Notes under the pieces: model-generated
What the model was told of the DNA's origin: nothing
What the model saw: the letters and a program-made list of their open reading frames with translations, nothing else
The model's database searches: none
From: Apostichopus japonicus
Lineage: Eukaryota > Echinodermata > Holothuroidea > Aspidochirotida > Stichopodidae
DNA: 64,000 nucleotides
NCBI RefSeq assembly: GCF_037975245.1
Contig: NC_092572.1
Coordinates: forward strand, 28,381,989-28,445,988
Direction of reading: 5' to 3'
Shown: positions 37,131 through 53,700 of the stretch, one piece after another
Numbering within the stretch: the stretch's first letter is position 1
Layout: the number at the start of each line of letters is the position of its first letter
Position numbers and translations under genes: made by a program

Positions 37131-38703
37131 GTGTTCATGGATATCGAATCGGAAAGAATAATTCCTTTCCTGACATTTATTGTAATGCTTCCAAATATCT
37201 GCGAAGGAATTTCTCACAATTTAAACCCGGTGAATTCGTCACCCCCCCCCCCCACCACTTCACCAGGGCTTCAAACAAATTCCAGTGAAATAAAACCAAA
37301 TCTCTCTGAAAAGTAACATGTATGTGTATGTTTCAAAGCGCTATTCGAGAACAAGAATATCCAAACCTCCACAGATCCAGAACACCAGGGCTAAAAAAAA
37401 TCCCAAGGAATGATCCTCTTAGGAAGAAATAGCACCGCTGAGTAAATAGTCTGGTATGGCGGATCCCAACGAAAATAAAATAACCTTGCACCCATCCGCC
37501 AAAGACATCGTTTAACAATCAAAATATTATTCACTTTCTTAGTTAAGTACAGTGACAATGAAATTTGTCATACACCCACCAAATGGTAAGTTAAGCGAAA
37601 TAATATTGGTGGGGGGGGGGGGGCTGTTGCTCCTTGCTATACGCCACTTAATATTTCAAAACGCTTCAATGTCTGAGGGCTTGGCCCTCTCAACCCCGCC
37701 TGACTTCTTTAGAATATATTTGACGGTTAAGCAGTTAACATGTTGATTCTTTTAATGTAAATCAATGGACCGGTTATCGAGATCCTGAAGTTCGTTTGAC
37801 CAGGGAGTTGTTCCACATAACAACTCCCTGATTTGACTGCTCCGATATTTGCTGCAGACGCCGATGAATCGCTAGCAAAAACAGAGGGGAACGTTAAATT
37901 ATCATGTGGTGTACCGTATTACACGCCTCTTAGCCATGTCTATGTCTAAGCTAGTGAAGTTAAACAAAGCTGCCAGTATCTAAGTCTTGTTTGATAATCT
38001 TCTCTATCGTGAGGTTTCCTTTAAGACTATATGCTGTCGGGAAACGATGCTTTGAAAACGAGCTTATTGCCGGCAATGTCACATGTATAACTCACAAGAG
38101 AGTGAAAGCGGCTGTTTACATTTATTAGCAAATGCACTGCCTGTAACTATGAAATGTATCTCAACAGAACAACCTAACACACACACACACCAACTATAAG
38201 ACTTCCCTTTGAATATCAAAATATATAAATTCCGCATTTTTCCTCATTATTTCTAATATTCATATTACACAGCCTCAAATACGAGAGCGCATCCCTCTTG
38301 CTTCATTATGAAGAGAGATAAAGAATTTAAAATTAGATTTACGGCCGCATTAATGAATACTGAGATTTCACCAGTGAGTAATACAATATTTATAGATCTG
38401 TGTGCTAACTATACCTGTTTGTTTCTACACAGTCCTGAATGAATCATTGACATTGACGTCGTATTTAGAATGACCTTCGACCTCATAAAAAGCAATATAT
38501 TTGTACTGACCCAGGTGAATATACTTACAAATTATGAAGTTCATTTAAGTTGCACCTCTGGAGTTTACATGATTCTCAGACTTCCATCACTGTTAACCTT
38601 GAACGATCTTTGACCTCCACTAAATACAGAGTGATTCTAAGGTAAAGTGACTTACAACGTGTGAAGTTTTAATTTTGGAGTTATGTTAAGATAAAAATTA
38701 TGT

Positions 38704-38734
<31 letters not shown>

Positions 38735-41700
38735 AAACAAGGTTTCAATATTTGGACCTCATAAGTACATAATACGTTTCCTGAACTAGTTAAGATGGAT
38801 TCACATTCGACGTATGAAGTTCATCTAAACTTTAATTTAGAGTGTTTTCAAGGTTTTCAGACTGTAACCTGTGTTGAACTCAAGTGATCTTTAATCTCCA
38901 TATAAAACAACAAATTATTGTACTCAGTAGGCTAAGGTAAATACACACACAAAGTATTAAGTCCGTCCGAGCTTGACGTTGACCTTCTTCAATTATCTCG
39001 TTTATAATGTTTTCAGACTTTGACATCTGTTGACCTCGTATGTCCATTTGTATCCACCAATTTCAATTGCGTTCTTTTACTAACTTAAAGACAAATCCAT
39101 ATACAAAGCATCAACTTCAGCCTTCATATACTTTTGGAGTTATTGTGTTTACAAACAGTGATGGATACACACGACGCACCGGCATAAATACCCACACACG
39201 ACATCAACATCAAACAAATTCCTTATGCCTCCGGGAACTGAACGAAAAAAGAACTGGGGAAGAAATGAACCGTCGCATCGCTGAAAGGAACACAGTGATA
39301 TATTTATGACATATTAGAATGAAGCAATTGTGAAGTGGGAGATGGGTGTAATCTTCAATCTAAAGAGAACGGGAAATGAGGGACTTAAGACGGTAAAGTG
39401 GGAGGAGGGTCACATAAAGCGGGTTACTAAAGAGGGTATTACTTACGGTGTGATCATGGGAGGCTTCCTAATGTCCATCTTCTGACTGATTTCTCAAAGT
39501 TGCGCACGATCCTGCTCAACTAAACCGAAATAATAGTACTTAATTAAAGGTTCATATTAATCATTCAAAACAAATGCAAATTTGTTCTGTCTTTCGTATC
39601 AGTAAGCAGTCATGCACCTTCAACATATACTGATTTGTAAACCATATATATATATGTCTAACATACGCACAGCGTTGTTGTTCTATGTAGACATGTTGAA
39701 AAAGCTACTTTTGGAACCCACAATTTGGATACAAGGTTTCATTGATATTGAGAAATATACAGCATAAAATAAGTGCGTCCCAGAAGTGATTGAATCTTGG
39801 GAAGAATAAATGTGTTGAACTAAGTACAATCAAATTAGATTATATTTAGTAGAAATATCATTTTTGTAAATGTACCTCAAATACAGATTCAAATGGTATG
39901 ATAAATAACTAGTATGATAAACATAACCAAAAAAGTGTAACGGTAAAAAATATTGATGCAAACATGTTAGTTCTCTCATTAAGATTTCCAATAATGAAGT
40001 AAGTATTTTACGTGTTGACAATAGGCTTACATTGCAAGAGCGTCAAGAGGAGTCTACAGATTTTCATCTGAATTGAGTTTGACCCCTCACTAAGAGTGAA
40101 AGCCTTTATTATGGAGTGATATGTAAGATACAGTAATAACGCTACACGAACTTCACGCTTAAACCTGATATACTAATATCATTCCAGTTAAAGAATATTC
40201 CCATAGCTGAACTGAAGTTCATTGTCTAAAATAATAACTGGAAATCTCAATTCATCACAAAATTTGATGAACGTATCTGGCAACAGTTCTATATTGTTTG
40301 TGTTTCTCCATGCACAATGTACGAAAACAATACAATAAATAAGTAGACAATTTATGAAGTGTAATGATGTTAGTTAACATTATACATCAGGAATATAAGG
40401 CTTGTCAAGATCATCTGCCATTATGAAACACATATTATTTAGAATGATCAGTCGTTAACGTACACTTCCTGTACGGTAGAAACGGTTTACAGGTAAAGCC
40501 TTAAAGGGTATACATTGAAATAAACATATCTAGCGTTAGAAACAGTGTATTAAGATGGTGGTCTACTATAGACTATCTTTCTCTTTAAGCTTATGTGTCA
40601 CAGTATACCCTCTACCGGAGAACCCCATGACGCCACCTTCTAAACCATAGCCATTGACAAATATTATACTAATAACTCTGTACTGCTGTAATACACACAG
40701 AAAAGGTAACACTTACATTGAAAGCTACTATAATTCACTTGTGTGATGTTGCCGTGTGAACCAAGGATCCTTTGAATCCTTCTTCGTCAACTTAAAAACA
40801 CACCCGAGCTGAAAATGATCACGAATAGTATCTTGATATGTAACCCGAAGAGGACGAAGTTACACCAATGTAGTAAGAATGACGTTATGGAAATACGATA
40901 AATAGAAATGAGTTGTGAGAGTGGCAATATGAAAGCAGAATATTACACTGAACAGCACTGTACATATCAATACTGATCGCGTTACTGATAAACAACGCCT
41001 AATGTTACACGTACGCGATTGTTCATTGAGCTCCACGGTTCAAAGGTTGATTGTCTTTTGTGATATGCACGTACACAAACCAGAAGATTTCTGATATGAA
41101 TATTAAAGTCACCTAGAGTAGTTTTTCCTTTCCTGTTTATCTTGCCTCTCTAATAGTACGTTTCAGAGTAAATTGGATAATGATATTCATCGTGTAGCCA
41201 CACGACGGATGTATCACCAGCTTCCTTGTATTACAATGACAATACATAATATGTAGACTGTGCACTGTGTCATTCCAGGAAGTCAGCGGTGAACTAGAAT
41301 TAGCTGTTTTGCACTCTTGAACAGAAATTTGTGATTAAAGTGACACCCACACATTATACTACCATTGTGAAATGATATCAAGTTTCAACGTTTTCCTGAC
41401 AGTCGCCGGAATTTTTCTTTAAATCATCTTTGGTTTTTGCTGGCAGTGGCGGCACCGGCAATTGCAAAATTGAACACAAGAATAAGCAAACAGTTAATGG
41501 GGCAAACATTTTGAAAGTGCAAAAACCAACCTGTATCTATTGCATATCAGAGGGAAATTTAAGGGACTAGAGATCACGTCCTAACCCATCTCCGCATAGC
41601 ACGCTTTATCGGTGATCCACGGTTTAATTTATTAATATTTTCATGTTTTACATGAAATTCAAATTGTAAGAAATCCGGGTCGTCTTCTGAAGCACTCTCT

Positions 41701-44700
41701 TTAACGCTCAAGTTAACCTAAACAAAATACTGCAACTTCCGGGTATCGCCGTCTGAGACCATACAGGAACTTTAAATTTTATTTCAATGAAACACATCCA
41801 TCTTGGAATGTGTCTATATTCTGTCTTATGGTTCTGCGTTTAAGATTACAAGAGACCTGTCTACATGCAGTGCAGTGAAAAAAAGAATAAATATCTTGAA
41901 TCCTACAACTCTTGGGATTCTCCCTGGATCCCGACAAGGGCTTTTACATAAATTCCATATAATGTCAACTTGAATCTCACCAGTACTTTGTGCTTTAAAC
42001 TCGCTACGAGAGAACAATGAATAACACATTTATATTAAACTGAGCTCCACAACTAAAGTTACAAAGGTTGAGTGGTTTATTATCCTATGTCAATATTTGA
42101 CAGTATTCGATATTCTAAGGTTGCTGACATGTTAAGCCAGCTACAGTGGTTAGTCTTTCTCTTCGTAACAGTAAATCACACGCGCAGCACCCATTGTGTA
42201 GCCGTACAATGGAAGTAAGGAGTTCCTTGTTCACGGACAGTATATCCGCAGGTGGTAGTACGGTCACTTGGTGGGTTCTGCAGTTTAGAATGGATTTCCC
42301 AGGGTAGGATGGTGCTCGGTGTGGTCCCCTCCTCCCTGACCCTACTCCTCGTTGGTTCTTTGTTTCTTCAGTTAGGCCGATCCTAGTTTAATCTTGCAGG
42401 AGCTGCTCGAACGGGTATGGTATGCCCTGGGGAAACAAATATACCATATATTTTACGCATACTCATTGGAGTTTATATACAATTCCAATATATATGTGTA
42501 TTAATTCGAATATATCAAGTATTAAATCAGCTGATCATCCTTGTATATATTTGAATTAATATGCGATTTAAGACAACCATATAGATCGACCTTCCGATTG
42601 ACTAATAAAATATACGTGTCTATATTCGAATTAATACGAGTACAAACTATGTTATATTTGTTCCACCGTGAGGGCGAACCATAAAACGGGAACGCATCCC
42701 AAATACGTAGTCGTTATTCAAACATTCTACACTTTTATTGTAACGGTTTCAGGTCGTCATTCTCAGTGTACGATTATACGCACAGGAGATTTATGCATAT
42801 GAATAATCGAAGGCCCCAGCTTCGATTGTAAGAATTGTAGATTTTGTCACATGGTAATCTTTTCCCGTAAAACTCACTGTGTTAATGTGCACTATCAACA
42901 AATAGTTCTAGAATTATGATGATTGAGCTGTTACCAAACCATTCTTAGTCCCTTAAAAGTCGCCAATACCTTGTAATTTATTAGTAAGTTGGTTTTGTTT
43001 TACTTTGTTTGTCAGTTTGAGGCGGAAGGGACTCTTACGCTCATCAGCTGACTCCCCCCCCCCCCCGTTAATTTAGTAGTAGGTCCCACAAACAAATGAA
43101 CATAATATCTCTATACTTGAAAGAATCAAACAACATTTGATTGGCTTGTAAGTATAACATTGACTCAACTATTTAATAATAGTAAGGGTTGGATGATATT
43201 ACAGTTTCGAACTAGTCTATGAATAGCCGCGACCTCCTGGAGCACGTGCAAAGCAAAGAAAGAACAGGTTTGGATGTACAAATCAGTTCGCAGGTTAATT
43301 TAATTAAACGAACAATTCTTACCATTACGTCAATGAAGGCCCGCATAGCCAATATTTCGTAGTAACATCAAGCCCATGTTAAAGTATTGGCCGAGTTTGG
43401 TTTTAGATTGAGAGCGTATGAACGCGTACCCGCTAGACCGACCGAACCGTGGAGACGCGAACCAGGTTAAGATTTTTGGGACTGGTCCCATCACTAAATT
43501 CCCAGCCTTCACTCTCCTACCCTGCCCATCAGTCCTTCTATGAACAAAATGCCATAGGCCTACCTTTATAATCACCCACAGGCCGGATAATTAAAGAATT
43601 CATGCATAAGTAATCAAACTTCTATCTGAATAATTAAATATCAAACTATGAAATATGTAACCAATATGAGCCCCATACTGTCGACTATTGTAACAAGAAA
43701 TAGTGAAAGATGATTTGGCCAATTTAACTCCTCTAACCCAGCTTTATTATTAATTCACACTATGCAAACTTCAAATGGTGTAAGAAGGTTTCTAAAGTAG
43801 TAACTCGGGACAATCAGGCACAGATGAACATCTACCTTTGCCATTGGAGACTGATATTTACTGTGTTCAATTACTTCACCATTTAAAATCTCTCTAACAC
43901 TTACGACCACGGGAACCGTATATCTGCTGTCACCTACTATCAACATTTCAAATTGGATAAATTTGAAAGTTCGCTCAAAAGATGGATCATTATTACCCTG
44001 TATACTTCCTGAAAAAAAATTCGTTATCCCCACAATGACGTCACTAAGGGGCAATCTTAAAACAAACTGATATCCTTTTGACATGAGTACTGAGTTTTGA
44101 TGTACTTGCCTGCAAGTTCAATGATGTCTAGTTTAAATTTAGTCCTACCCTTCTTGTCGGATTTGGCTGATGTTACTAACAATATGAAGCATTGGCATGC
44201 AAATTCATTACATGCCGAGTTCCCAGTAAAGCAAAGATAAACGTTTTCATGCATAGGTAGACATTTTCCAGCATATATAAGACGTTTTCAAGTGACATGC
44301 TCTATGACTCATGGAATTCACACTTTTCTGTGTAGCATTTTCAAACGCTCTGGTGATTTTCTCCTCATCGAATACCAATATTGTGTCACAAAGTTTGATC
44401 CCTCTCCCCGTCAACGTGCACCTTAAACTAACCGAGGTGTTAAATTGAGGGAGACATTCAGTAACTAACCATTCAGGAATTAGTGTTGGCAGTATTAGCG
44501 AATGAAGAAAAATAACATTACATCTGTAGAAGTAAAAGAATATAGATAAGTCGTTACGATTCCCAAATTAACCCTGCCCCATAAACCTCATTCTTCTATA
44601 GTTCGAGTTGTAATCACAACCGTGCTTCCTTAAAGTTTGCTTAAAATGTCGCCGCATTTTAAACGTTTCCCTGTTAAGTCTTGGAGCATAAAATGTTTCA

Positions 44701-47700
44701 TAAATCTTTTGAATATTTAGCAAACTGACTTGATAATGAATAATACTTGTAAACATGATCTCGACTTTCTTTAAATGGCTGATCAATGCAGTATCAGGTA
44801 TACTTCCTGGTTCATCACTTTCTCTCATCATTCGTTTCGTTTTCTACATTCAAGAGCTTATGGTTCGACCAATCCCTGTTCAAGGTTTACCACATCTGTT
44901 TAATATTCATCATGTACGTCATACCACTCTGCGTAATAGCTGTTGCATATGCAATGGTGAGTTTTGGAGCATACGATTTCTTTCCCTTTCTTTTAAAATA
45001 ATAAACAACAATATAGGAACAAGTTGAAGCCTATTCTTCACATAGTGTATGAGCACAATTTTGCGTCTAGAGCAATTAATCTCATACGGTATACTGTTTA
45101 TGGCACGTAGATGATCGTATGGCTGAATGGATCCTGCAGAGTGCTTAGTCATCCTGTGAAGCATTAATGAAACTTTAAAAAAAAAATTAATACTTGAAAC
45201 CTACATAAATATTGATTGAGTCATTTTTTTTGGGGGGGGGGGGGGGTTGCACAGATTGTGACAATAACTTATGTACTAATCCTTGGAGTAATTTTATAAA
45301 CCAATTGCTAGTTTTACCAGGATTATTCAAGTAACTTAGTGAGAGTGTTATTACTCGCATCATCAAGGAACGTTTAAGGTTGCATATCATTTTTACTATG
45401 AACAAGTATAGTCCGATAACCTTTCTTTTCATAAATCGAAATGCGATCGTTAAGTTATGGCTTATATGCGAGATCTTCGGTGTGGGTCCAATTCCCGGTC
45501 TATGCTTCTCTTCTGGATTAACATTTTTTCCATGGGCACGTAAATTAGCTACCGACATAATATTGCCCCAAACAAGGTACATAGTGGATAAGCTTAGCAC
45601 GTTTCACGGGTGTGGAGAACTCCTCACTTCTTACTTTAACAACAAAAACTTATCAGTGTAACTCTTGCGCGCATGGCGTCTGTTCAATTGTGTTACATAT
45701 TTCGACCAAAATATTTTTAGGGCATATAAATAAAGAACCCCCCCCCCCATTCCCCCAAATATAATAATAATAAACTATAACATTCAGTAGAGGAGAACTT
45801 TGCCTCGGGCTCCTCTTTGGATCACTTGCTCGACCGCAACATAACTGTTACAAGAGAAAATGTCTATATTAATGAATGTTATATTCTTAACATTCCTACA
45901 CATGTATGCATGCGTCTCTGGTCCGCCATACCAACCGAAGAAGCCCGTTCACAGCCATCGACAATTCGCTCCTCGAAAATGTTTAACTCTGACAGTAAAA
46001 GTCAGAGTACAAAGAGTACAAAGTCGAGTACGGAGAACCAAAACGAGTCCAGAAGGAAAGTAGCCCGGATGTTGATATTACTGGTGAATCTTACTAGGTG
46101 GGTACCATTGAGTACCCGATCATGTGTACTCTATGATCGATGTACTTAAATGTAGAAAGAATATTAATTTCATCATTAGTTAGCGACAAACCTATTAAAC
46201 AGCCACTTCCCAAGGAGACAACTTCCTAATGTTAATACCACTCTATACTGTACTTCCGAATCATGCTTCAAAGCAGTCGTACCGGCAGTATGAATAGTTT
46301 CTATATATATGATAGAAACCTGATAATCTTACTGCTTGTAAGTTCTATAAAGCACAGTACAGAAGAAAGAAATTGTCAGTATGTGCTATAAAATCAGAAG
46401 CCCATCAACGGAACTGGCTATAAACTCTAGTTCACTTTCCAATGGTCAACTCCACAGATGCAATACAAAAGTCAACCCGAAAATACAAGGATTTTTTTAT
46501 TAATAATATGTTAAACAAAATGCATTACAAATTTGACAAGGTCTAACTGAGTTAAATAGCATTATTTGGCGTTCTGTTAATTCTTATATGAATCTTTAGG
46601 AACAGTTTTGGCTAAGTTATTACAATTTATTGGACACATCTTTGTTTATTACTATTGACAATTTTTGTCTGGTCTGAGGCACTGATGTCGTCTTCAAAAT
46701 GGTCTTGAAGGGGCATTCCAGACATTTAATATTTATAAAGTTGATTACTTGGAAAGAAAACAGCTTTTTAAGATACCTTTATTGAACTAATGTTTTTCTT
46801 TTGGCAGAGGAGGGGTGGGTGAGGGGAGGGGGGAGGGGGGTATGTGTTGGACACAGATATTTATACTAAAGTCTTGTACCTTAGAAAGCAAAGCGCCATT
46901 TATTGTATAAAATCAATATGGATAACTGTTTTATTGTTTAAGTTGATACTTTGTAAGCTGTATATATTGCTAATGATTAATTTCATTGCAAGCAGATTTA
47001 ACGGATTTCTGCAATCAAGAATGTTGCTGAATTGTCCTTTTCTATTGAGGTGACCGTGAGGGTCAGTATACAGTCTCAGACGTAGATTTCATTTTATATT
47101 CCAATTTGGAAAAAAAAAACATGTTTGACACGATTACAAAGATTATTTTCCACTTCCAAATCCAACTAGTTAGAGTTATTAATTGCAGTTCTATGACAGT
47201 AAACTGACAACAATTATGAGAAAATGTACGTTAATATGTGTATTATTCAAACGAGTGTATACTGTAATGCAGAATACACCACGCAACGGAGGCAAGGCAA
47301 CTAAGCACCTGTATACATCATGTCAGGGGTGGTCTTATATGAGTCGATTTTATTAGTCCCACTGAAATGTTTGGCTGCGACACTGTAGGGTGTATCGTGT
47401 CATACCACCATTATAACCATCTCCTAAATGCACATTCCCATGACAAAAAATGGAAATGCTACATAAAGCAAGGCGAGAAGATAAAAACATTTAACACTGG
47501 TATTGACAATCCATCATGGTGAACTATCAAAGCACAAGTAGGTCCTATGCCCAAAATTCAAACTCTTCACAATGTTATAGTAAAAGTACTGCCGGTCTTT
47601 AACTGAATGACTTGATTAAATTGATTAATATGGCTAAATAAAACTTTGCACCGATATTAGAGGGGTACCAAGGGTATCGAAATTCTCTCGCATGCAGCAG

Positions 47701-50700
47701 AGATTTTGCACGAGGGGCGCATATGTGCCTTGCGTGCCGCATGTTGGCCACCTTTGTTATTTTCATATTGAACAAGAAATACTTTCACTCTATTGTGGAT
47801 ACTTTTCCAGCGCTACTCTACACTTAAATACCATAACAACAATGGCCATTTATTTGGGCTTTAACAAGGTCATTTGAAACATGGTTTAAGTGTTTTTTTA
47901 TCCTCTTACATGTGATTAATACTAATGTGAAATCTGTCCGTGTGACAAACTGTGACGAATCGAGTTATTCAATCAATAAGGCTACTTGCTCTTGTCATGA
48001 GCCAAAGCGATAGATTGACCCGGTTGATTTGGGGTTTCCCAAATGAACTCTAAAAAATCAGACTAACACGTTAAGAGAATATACCATGATGGTTATGAAA
48101 TAATCGGTTCTGTTTATAGGTGAAGTATACTGGGCTCGCTTTCTACAGCACCATGCATTACAAGTAGGAGCCACGTTCAAGTAAGAATTAGGCCGACAAA
48201 ATATATGACTTGAGGTAATACACCAGAACTCTTTTAACCTTTGGCTGCGTTGTCGATACTATTATAGACTAAAGAACTGTGGAGCAATTTAAGAAAAAAC
48301 AGGCAAAAGCACCCAAGGGAATATCCAACAGCTCCTTCATCTGACAAACAGGCGACAGTCATACAGATATGATAACAAAAAAACCACTACATTTTCACTA
48401 GTTACATATACAGTTACTTACCAATCTAACATTAGCCTTTACCAGGGCATGAGTAACCGTGCGTTGAGTCTAAGCTATCCTACCACTACCAGTCTAACAC
48501 AAACTTATATAGCGCCACCGACTTCGAGAAGTGCGCACAACCAGACGGTACTAAGAGAGCCTAACACACATAACTATCATTCAAGTTGCCTACGTCTATC
48601 GCTGTACAGTACATGATTACAATGACTACGGTCGACCGTGTCACCGAATAATTGACATTATTAACACGCTCTCTAAAAATGTATTGTCCTACCAAACGTA
48701 ATCCAACTCTTAAGCACATCCCGGGCCTAATTAAGGACCCCTTTCCTGACTTACCGTTGACGAACGTTTCACTCGACGGGCTTTCCGCCCACAGCTGACT
48801 ACATGCAGACAGTACACGATGTAAAGAGAATGATCTCGTGTTGCATGTCCCTTGTAAAGCGCAAAAGACAAGGCATGACCGAGATAATTACGCTCACTCT
48901 GGAACTTAATCTCAAATCAACGCACTACAACAACACGCACTAAATACACATTCCTATAGATTAATCAACTTCAACCCCCACTCCTATAACTATAAAACTG
49001 GTTAGGTGCCATGGGTTCACTGAGTACACAACCGAAGTTAACAACGAACTTCTTTAGTAAACATGGTAAACTGCTGCCTCACCCTAAGAATCCTGGGTAA
49101 TATAGACCACTCCATCTATTACACAGGGGTGCCCGATATGGAAATCCCAAATCTCATTTTTCTTGATTTGGAAAAAAAATATCTAATGAAATTTCTTAGT
49201 TGGATCAATAATTACAATCTTAGTTTGATACTAGGTAGATTTGGCTAGTTTTTTCGCCGAATAGTTTTTGTCCTAACAGTCCTTTTATATGATACCACAA
49301 TCAATTAAGAATAATATGCGTAACTGTGGGAAGATTGATCCTTTAAGTGGGAGGGTGGGGTGGGACCAGTTGACCCGGTGGAGGAATTGGGATTATAGGA
49401 TAGTATATGATAACTTCACCTTGCTAAGGAACAAATGTTCTTTTTAAAGAATAATGATTATAATTATATTTCCCCATGACTACGTGACGTCACTGATGCC
49501 TTGAACAGATTCTGCCAGAACGAAGTGGATTTATACTTGTAAAGGTTTTGACTCAAAACAGTCGATGCCAGGAGAGTATTTCCTTACTTCGCGCATGCGT
49601 TTAATTTTGCTGAATATCTTCCTCGGAATACAAACCTGATGACACCTTCCTGCTTTCACTATGTAAATTTGCTTCCTCTCCGGCTGTGTTGAGTAAAATC
49701 GCCCTCGAAAAACTGGTAGCAATTTCACTTTGAAAACACGTCAGCTACAGTGTCTATCATGTAGACCTATACTATAGTACTTGGAGATTTTGTATGTGCG
49801 TTTAGCGTCTTCTGTCTTGTTTTCTTCTTCACGCAGATTTGTGTTTGAGTACGAAGACCATGACTGTGAGGGCAAACGTACCCGGATTGTGAAGTACCTG
49901 TTCATACTCTCCCATTTTCTCATATATGTAAATAGCGCCGCCAATCCTATCATCTATAACTTCCTCAGTGGTGAGTCAATATTTATTGATATAAGTATCA
50001 AATATAGAAGTTCAAGTATGGAGGAAGGTAAAATACATTTTTTTTTTCATAGTTACTATTCCGTACAAGAATATTCAGTTCCAAACTTTCAGAATTCATT
50101 CGAGTTATTGTTAAAATGTACGCAGTTATGACAGCGACGTGTACAAGAAGAGGAAGGGGAGGGGAGGGGGCATCCTCACCTCCATCATTAGTCGAGGGAA
50201 AAACTGTTGGGTGAGGTGTTGTTTCCAACATTCAAAAGTGTTTTTTATTAGAAGCTTCCGTTTAGACTTGATTATGGACCAAAGTCTTAATAAGCCTCTT
50301 AAAGTCCCAATTATTGTCTAAACTTTGAGTTTTTTTTTTGTGGGGGCGGCTGGGGCAGGGGAATTGATCCGCCTACAGTCTTTTCATTAAGTCGGGTGAA
50401 ATTTTAAATTTGCCCCGTCCCAGTCCTCCCTGCCGCCTCTTTTTGAAATATGTGCTCGTCCATATCAATTTGTTTCCATGGATACGGAAGCTTAAAACTG
50501 CCATCAACTTACTAAAAGTTTGCCCCAATAAGTCAACATTTGTCAGTTAATTGTTTAGTCAAAGATGATATCTTATCAAAAATCAGAAAAATGTTGGATT
50601 GCTCAGTTGCTTTAACTGAGCAATTGAAAATTTTCTGCAAAATGTTTAATTGACAACTTATCAGGTCTCGTCAATTTAACATTTTTCTGAAAACAGTTTA

Positions 50701-53700
50701 ATTGTTCACTTCATTTCAACTGAGCAATTAAACAATTTTTTGCAAAATGTTGATTTGGCAACTTATAATATGTCGTCAATTCAACAATTGTATTCAAAAT
50801 GTTCAATTGTTCACTTCATTCCATCTGAGCAATTGAACAATTTTCTGCAAAATGTTTAATTGACAGATATTATCTTGTTATCTAAACAATTTACCTAAAA
50901 TTTTTGACTTATTCGGGCAAACATTTCTTATGTTGATGTCACTTTTAGGCTTCCGTAAATGTAAGAGTCGCAATGGAAGTTTCACAGCTGTATCTATTGC
51001 CTCATTCTATATCTTGGTTGGTTGAATGGGCGGGGCTTGTACGGTTGAGTGTGTATTCATGTACGTACGCGATATTGATATCAAGTGCGTGCACACCTAT
51101 ACGCACACACATAAGCATGTACTATGCACTGGTATTCAATTGGGGGCGTTTTTATTGCAATGGTTTTAAAGTGGGTTAGGTCTTTATGTAAGAAATTCAG
51201 AAATGTAAAGAAAATGATACCATTGACTAGTTTGTACTATGACGTATTCATTCAGCCTTATATTATGTCAATCCAGATAGTTTTGATAAAACACCCCGCG
51301 GTCAAATGTGCAATCCTATTGTTCACTTGTTGTGTGGCCGGCTAGCACAATCAGGAATCCACGTTGGGTAAATATGCATAGGCTACAGAATAACAGAACT
51401 TAGTAAAATGTTCTCTCGGTAGCTGAGATCAGAGAGAGGTAGGGAAGTTCCCATAAAAAAAGAAGACAATACTTTTCTGAATTCCTCTCATGATTCTTCA
51501 TTTGATTGAGTTGCGAGTAATACAATGAGTTTCGATGTTGAGAGTGATAGAGATATTAGGTTGAAATAACTGGTGCTTCGAAATGATCACTTCGGAGACA
51601 GATATGCAAGTACTCGGTTAGCACAGAGAAGCCGGACGGTTCATGCATGCGAACGTCCTCACTGTGCTTCTCCACAGTAAAGATATGGCAGTGTTACCCA
51701 AGCTAAGCAAATATATATGCACTACGTCATCAAGGAAGGGTGTGATTGGTCAGCAGCAAATGTTAACTTATGCATATCTAACATGTGCGTTCAAGGTGAT
51801 GACCTCACTGTTTAAACTAACCAATCGGAGCTATTATCTGAAACGTGAGCTGCTAAGAATACGCCAAGATATAAGTGTCCTAAGATAGTAATATTACTTT
51901 ACGCGTCATTGTAAACTCGACTTAGTTTGGCATGAATGGAACCCTGTAACATGCAGAGAGCAAAAACAATATAATACATTAGAAATTGGCGTGAGAAAAC
52001 ACTAGTCCTTTCAGAGAGGTGAGAAGTGAACAAGTAGTTCAAAGAAGCCGTCGACGCGCACTCCGAGGGACCTGGAGATTAAAAGAGTAGGCCAGACGTA
52101 CTATTACATGACACACTGTACATAATACATGACCTGGAAATCCATCCTGGTCCCTATGTACAACTTTAATTGTTAAAATATTTCTTCTCTTTAATCAATA
52201 GTGTAAATTTGGATGTACAAGGAAATCCATGTATTAAAGACCAACTATGGAGACAACATTTTTTGGGGGGATTTTCCATTAATTTGGGAGTTTACATACC
52301 CATAATCAACATGTGTAAAAATAATCTTCGAAAACCTACTATAACCCATCAAAAAATGACCACGAAAATGGACATTTTGGGTAGTCACGTGACATGAACC
52401 TCTGGAATGTCTGAAAACAGAGATTGACCCAAAGGCGCCTCTGGTCACCGTGTGACGTCATTGTTTGTATAACGCGAAAACAAAAGCTGATAGGCACTGT
52501 CTATACACAGATAGCGAACAATTGTACTGTTTTTGACTTCCAATTTCGAGCGTTTGAAAAACTGTTAGCTTAAAACAAGAACACATGAAGGTAAACAAAT
52601 AGTTTTAAGACAATTTTAGGAAGAAAATTTAGTTAAATTGGTTATTTTATTAGCAAAATTTCCACTCAAATGGAAGCATCTTTTACATAGCGGAGCGTCA
52701 ATAGGTCCGTACGGTACAATATATTGTAGAAAATGCAAGCAGCTTGGCAATTCCGTAATACAATATGATCGCAAGATACCGTAAACTGAACAGAAGAATA
52801 GACCTTAAAGATGCCTCATGCGTGATATGTGACGGGAAATGGCTTACGTTACTGTCAACGAATTACCAAAAAGACACTAAACATAATCGAACAACTACGA
52901 GTAGACGCTGACCCGAATCGACCAGGGTAGCATATACATGACTAAGCTTCAGCTGAACATAGTACTTACTCGTTTTAATATCCAAAAGTACAAACACAGA
53001 AAAAGTATCCTTGCAATAAACAAAATTTAGCAGTAAATATCCACATCCACGTTTCTCGTTCAATCCTGGGCGAAATACTACCGTGACTCTGTGTAATTAA
53101 ATAGAGTTAGGTCTAGTTGAAACAGGCCTTTACCAGTTACATCCCACAATCACAAGACAGTCACTAACGAAATAAAGCGTCCGATCGCTACATAGAACCG
53201 TTTTTATTCAACTCTTTGGACCATGCAGATGCCGGATTAACATAACGAACACTATAACACAATGTATCAAGAACTCACGATACTGGAATACAACAAAGGA
53301 AATAGATAAATGCGATGAAATCCTAACATGACTATTTACACATGCTGTGAGTTGTAACTCACTACATGTACTAACAATGCTACCCTAGGCACGGTATATA
53401 CACGGTCATCTCTTACAGTAAATATTATACTGTCAATTGCGTGATATAATGTTACATGTAAGGACGTCCAGAGCTTGTTTACGAGGAGACTTGAAAGGGT
53501 CAATTTCACAATAGCTATTTCCGACACAGCTATCGAAAGTATATAATTTTCGCGAAATGAGCCATTTGCAGCATACACAGAGGCAGGGTCATGCATGTGG
53601 ACTCATGGGCATGAGATACTCCGGGTGCTGAAAAATCTTTCCGCGTGGATCTCACAAAATTGATCCAAAGTCTGCGGCGTTTTACGTCGGTTCTTTTACT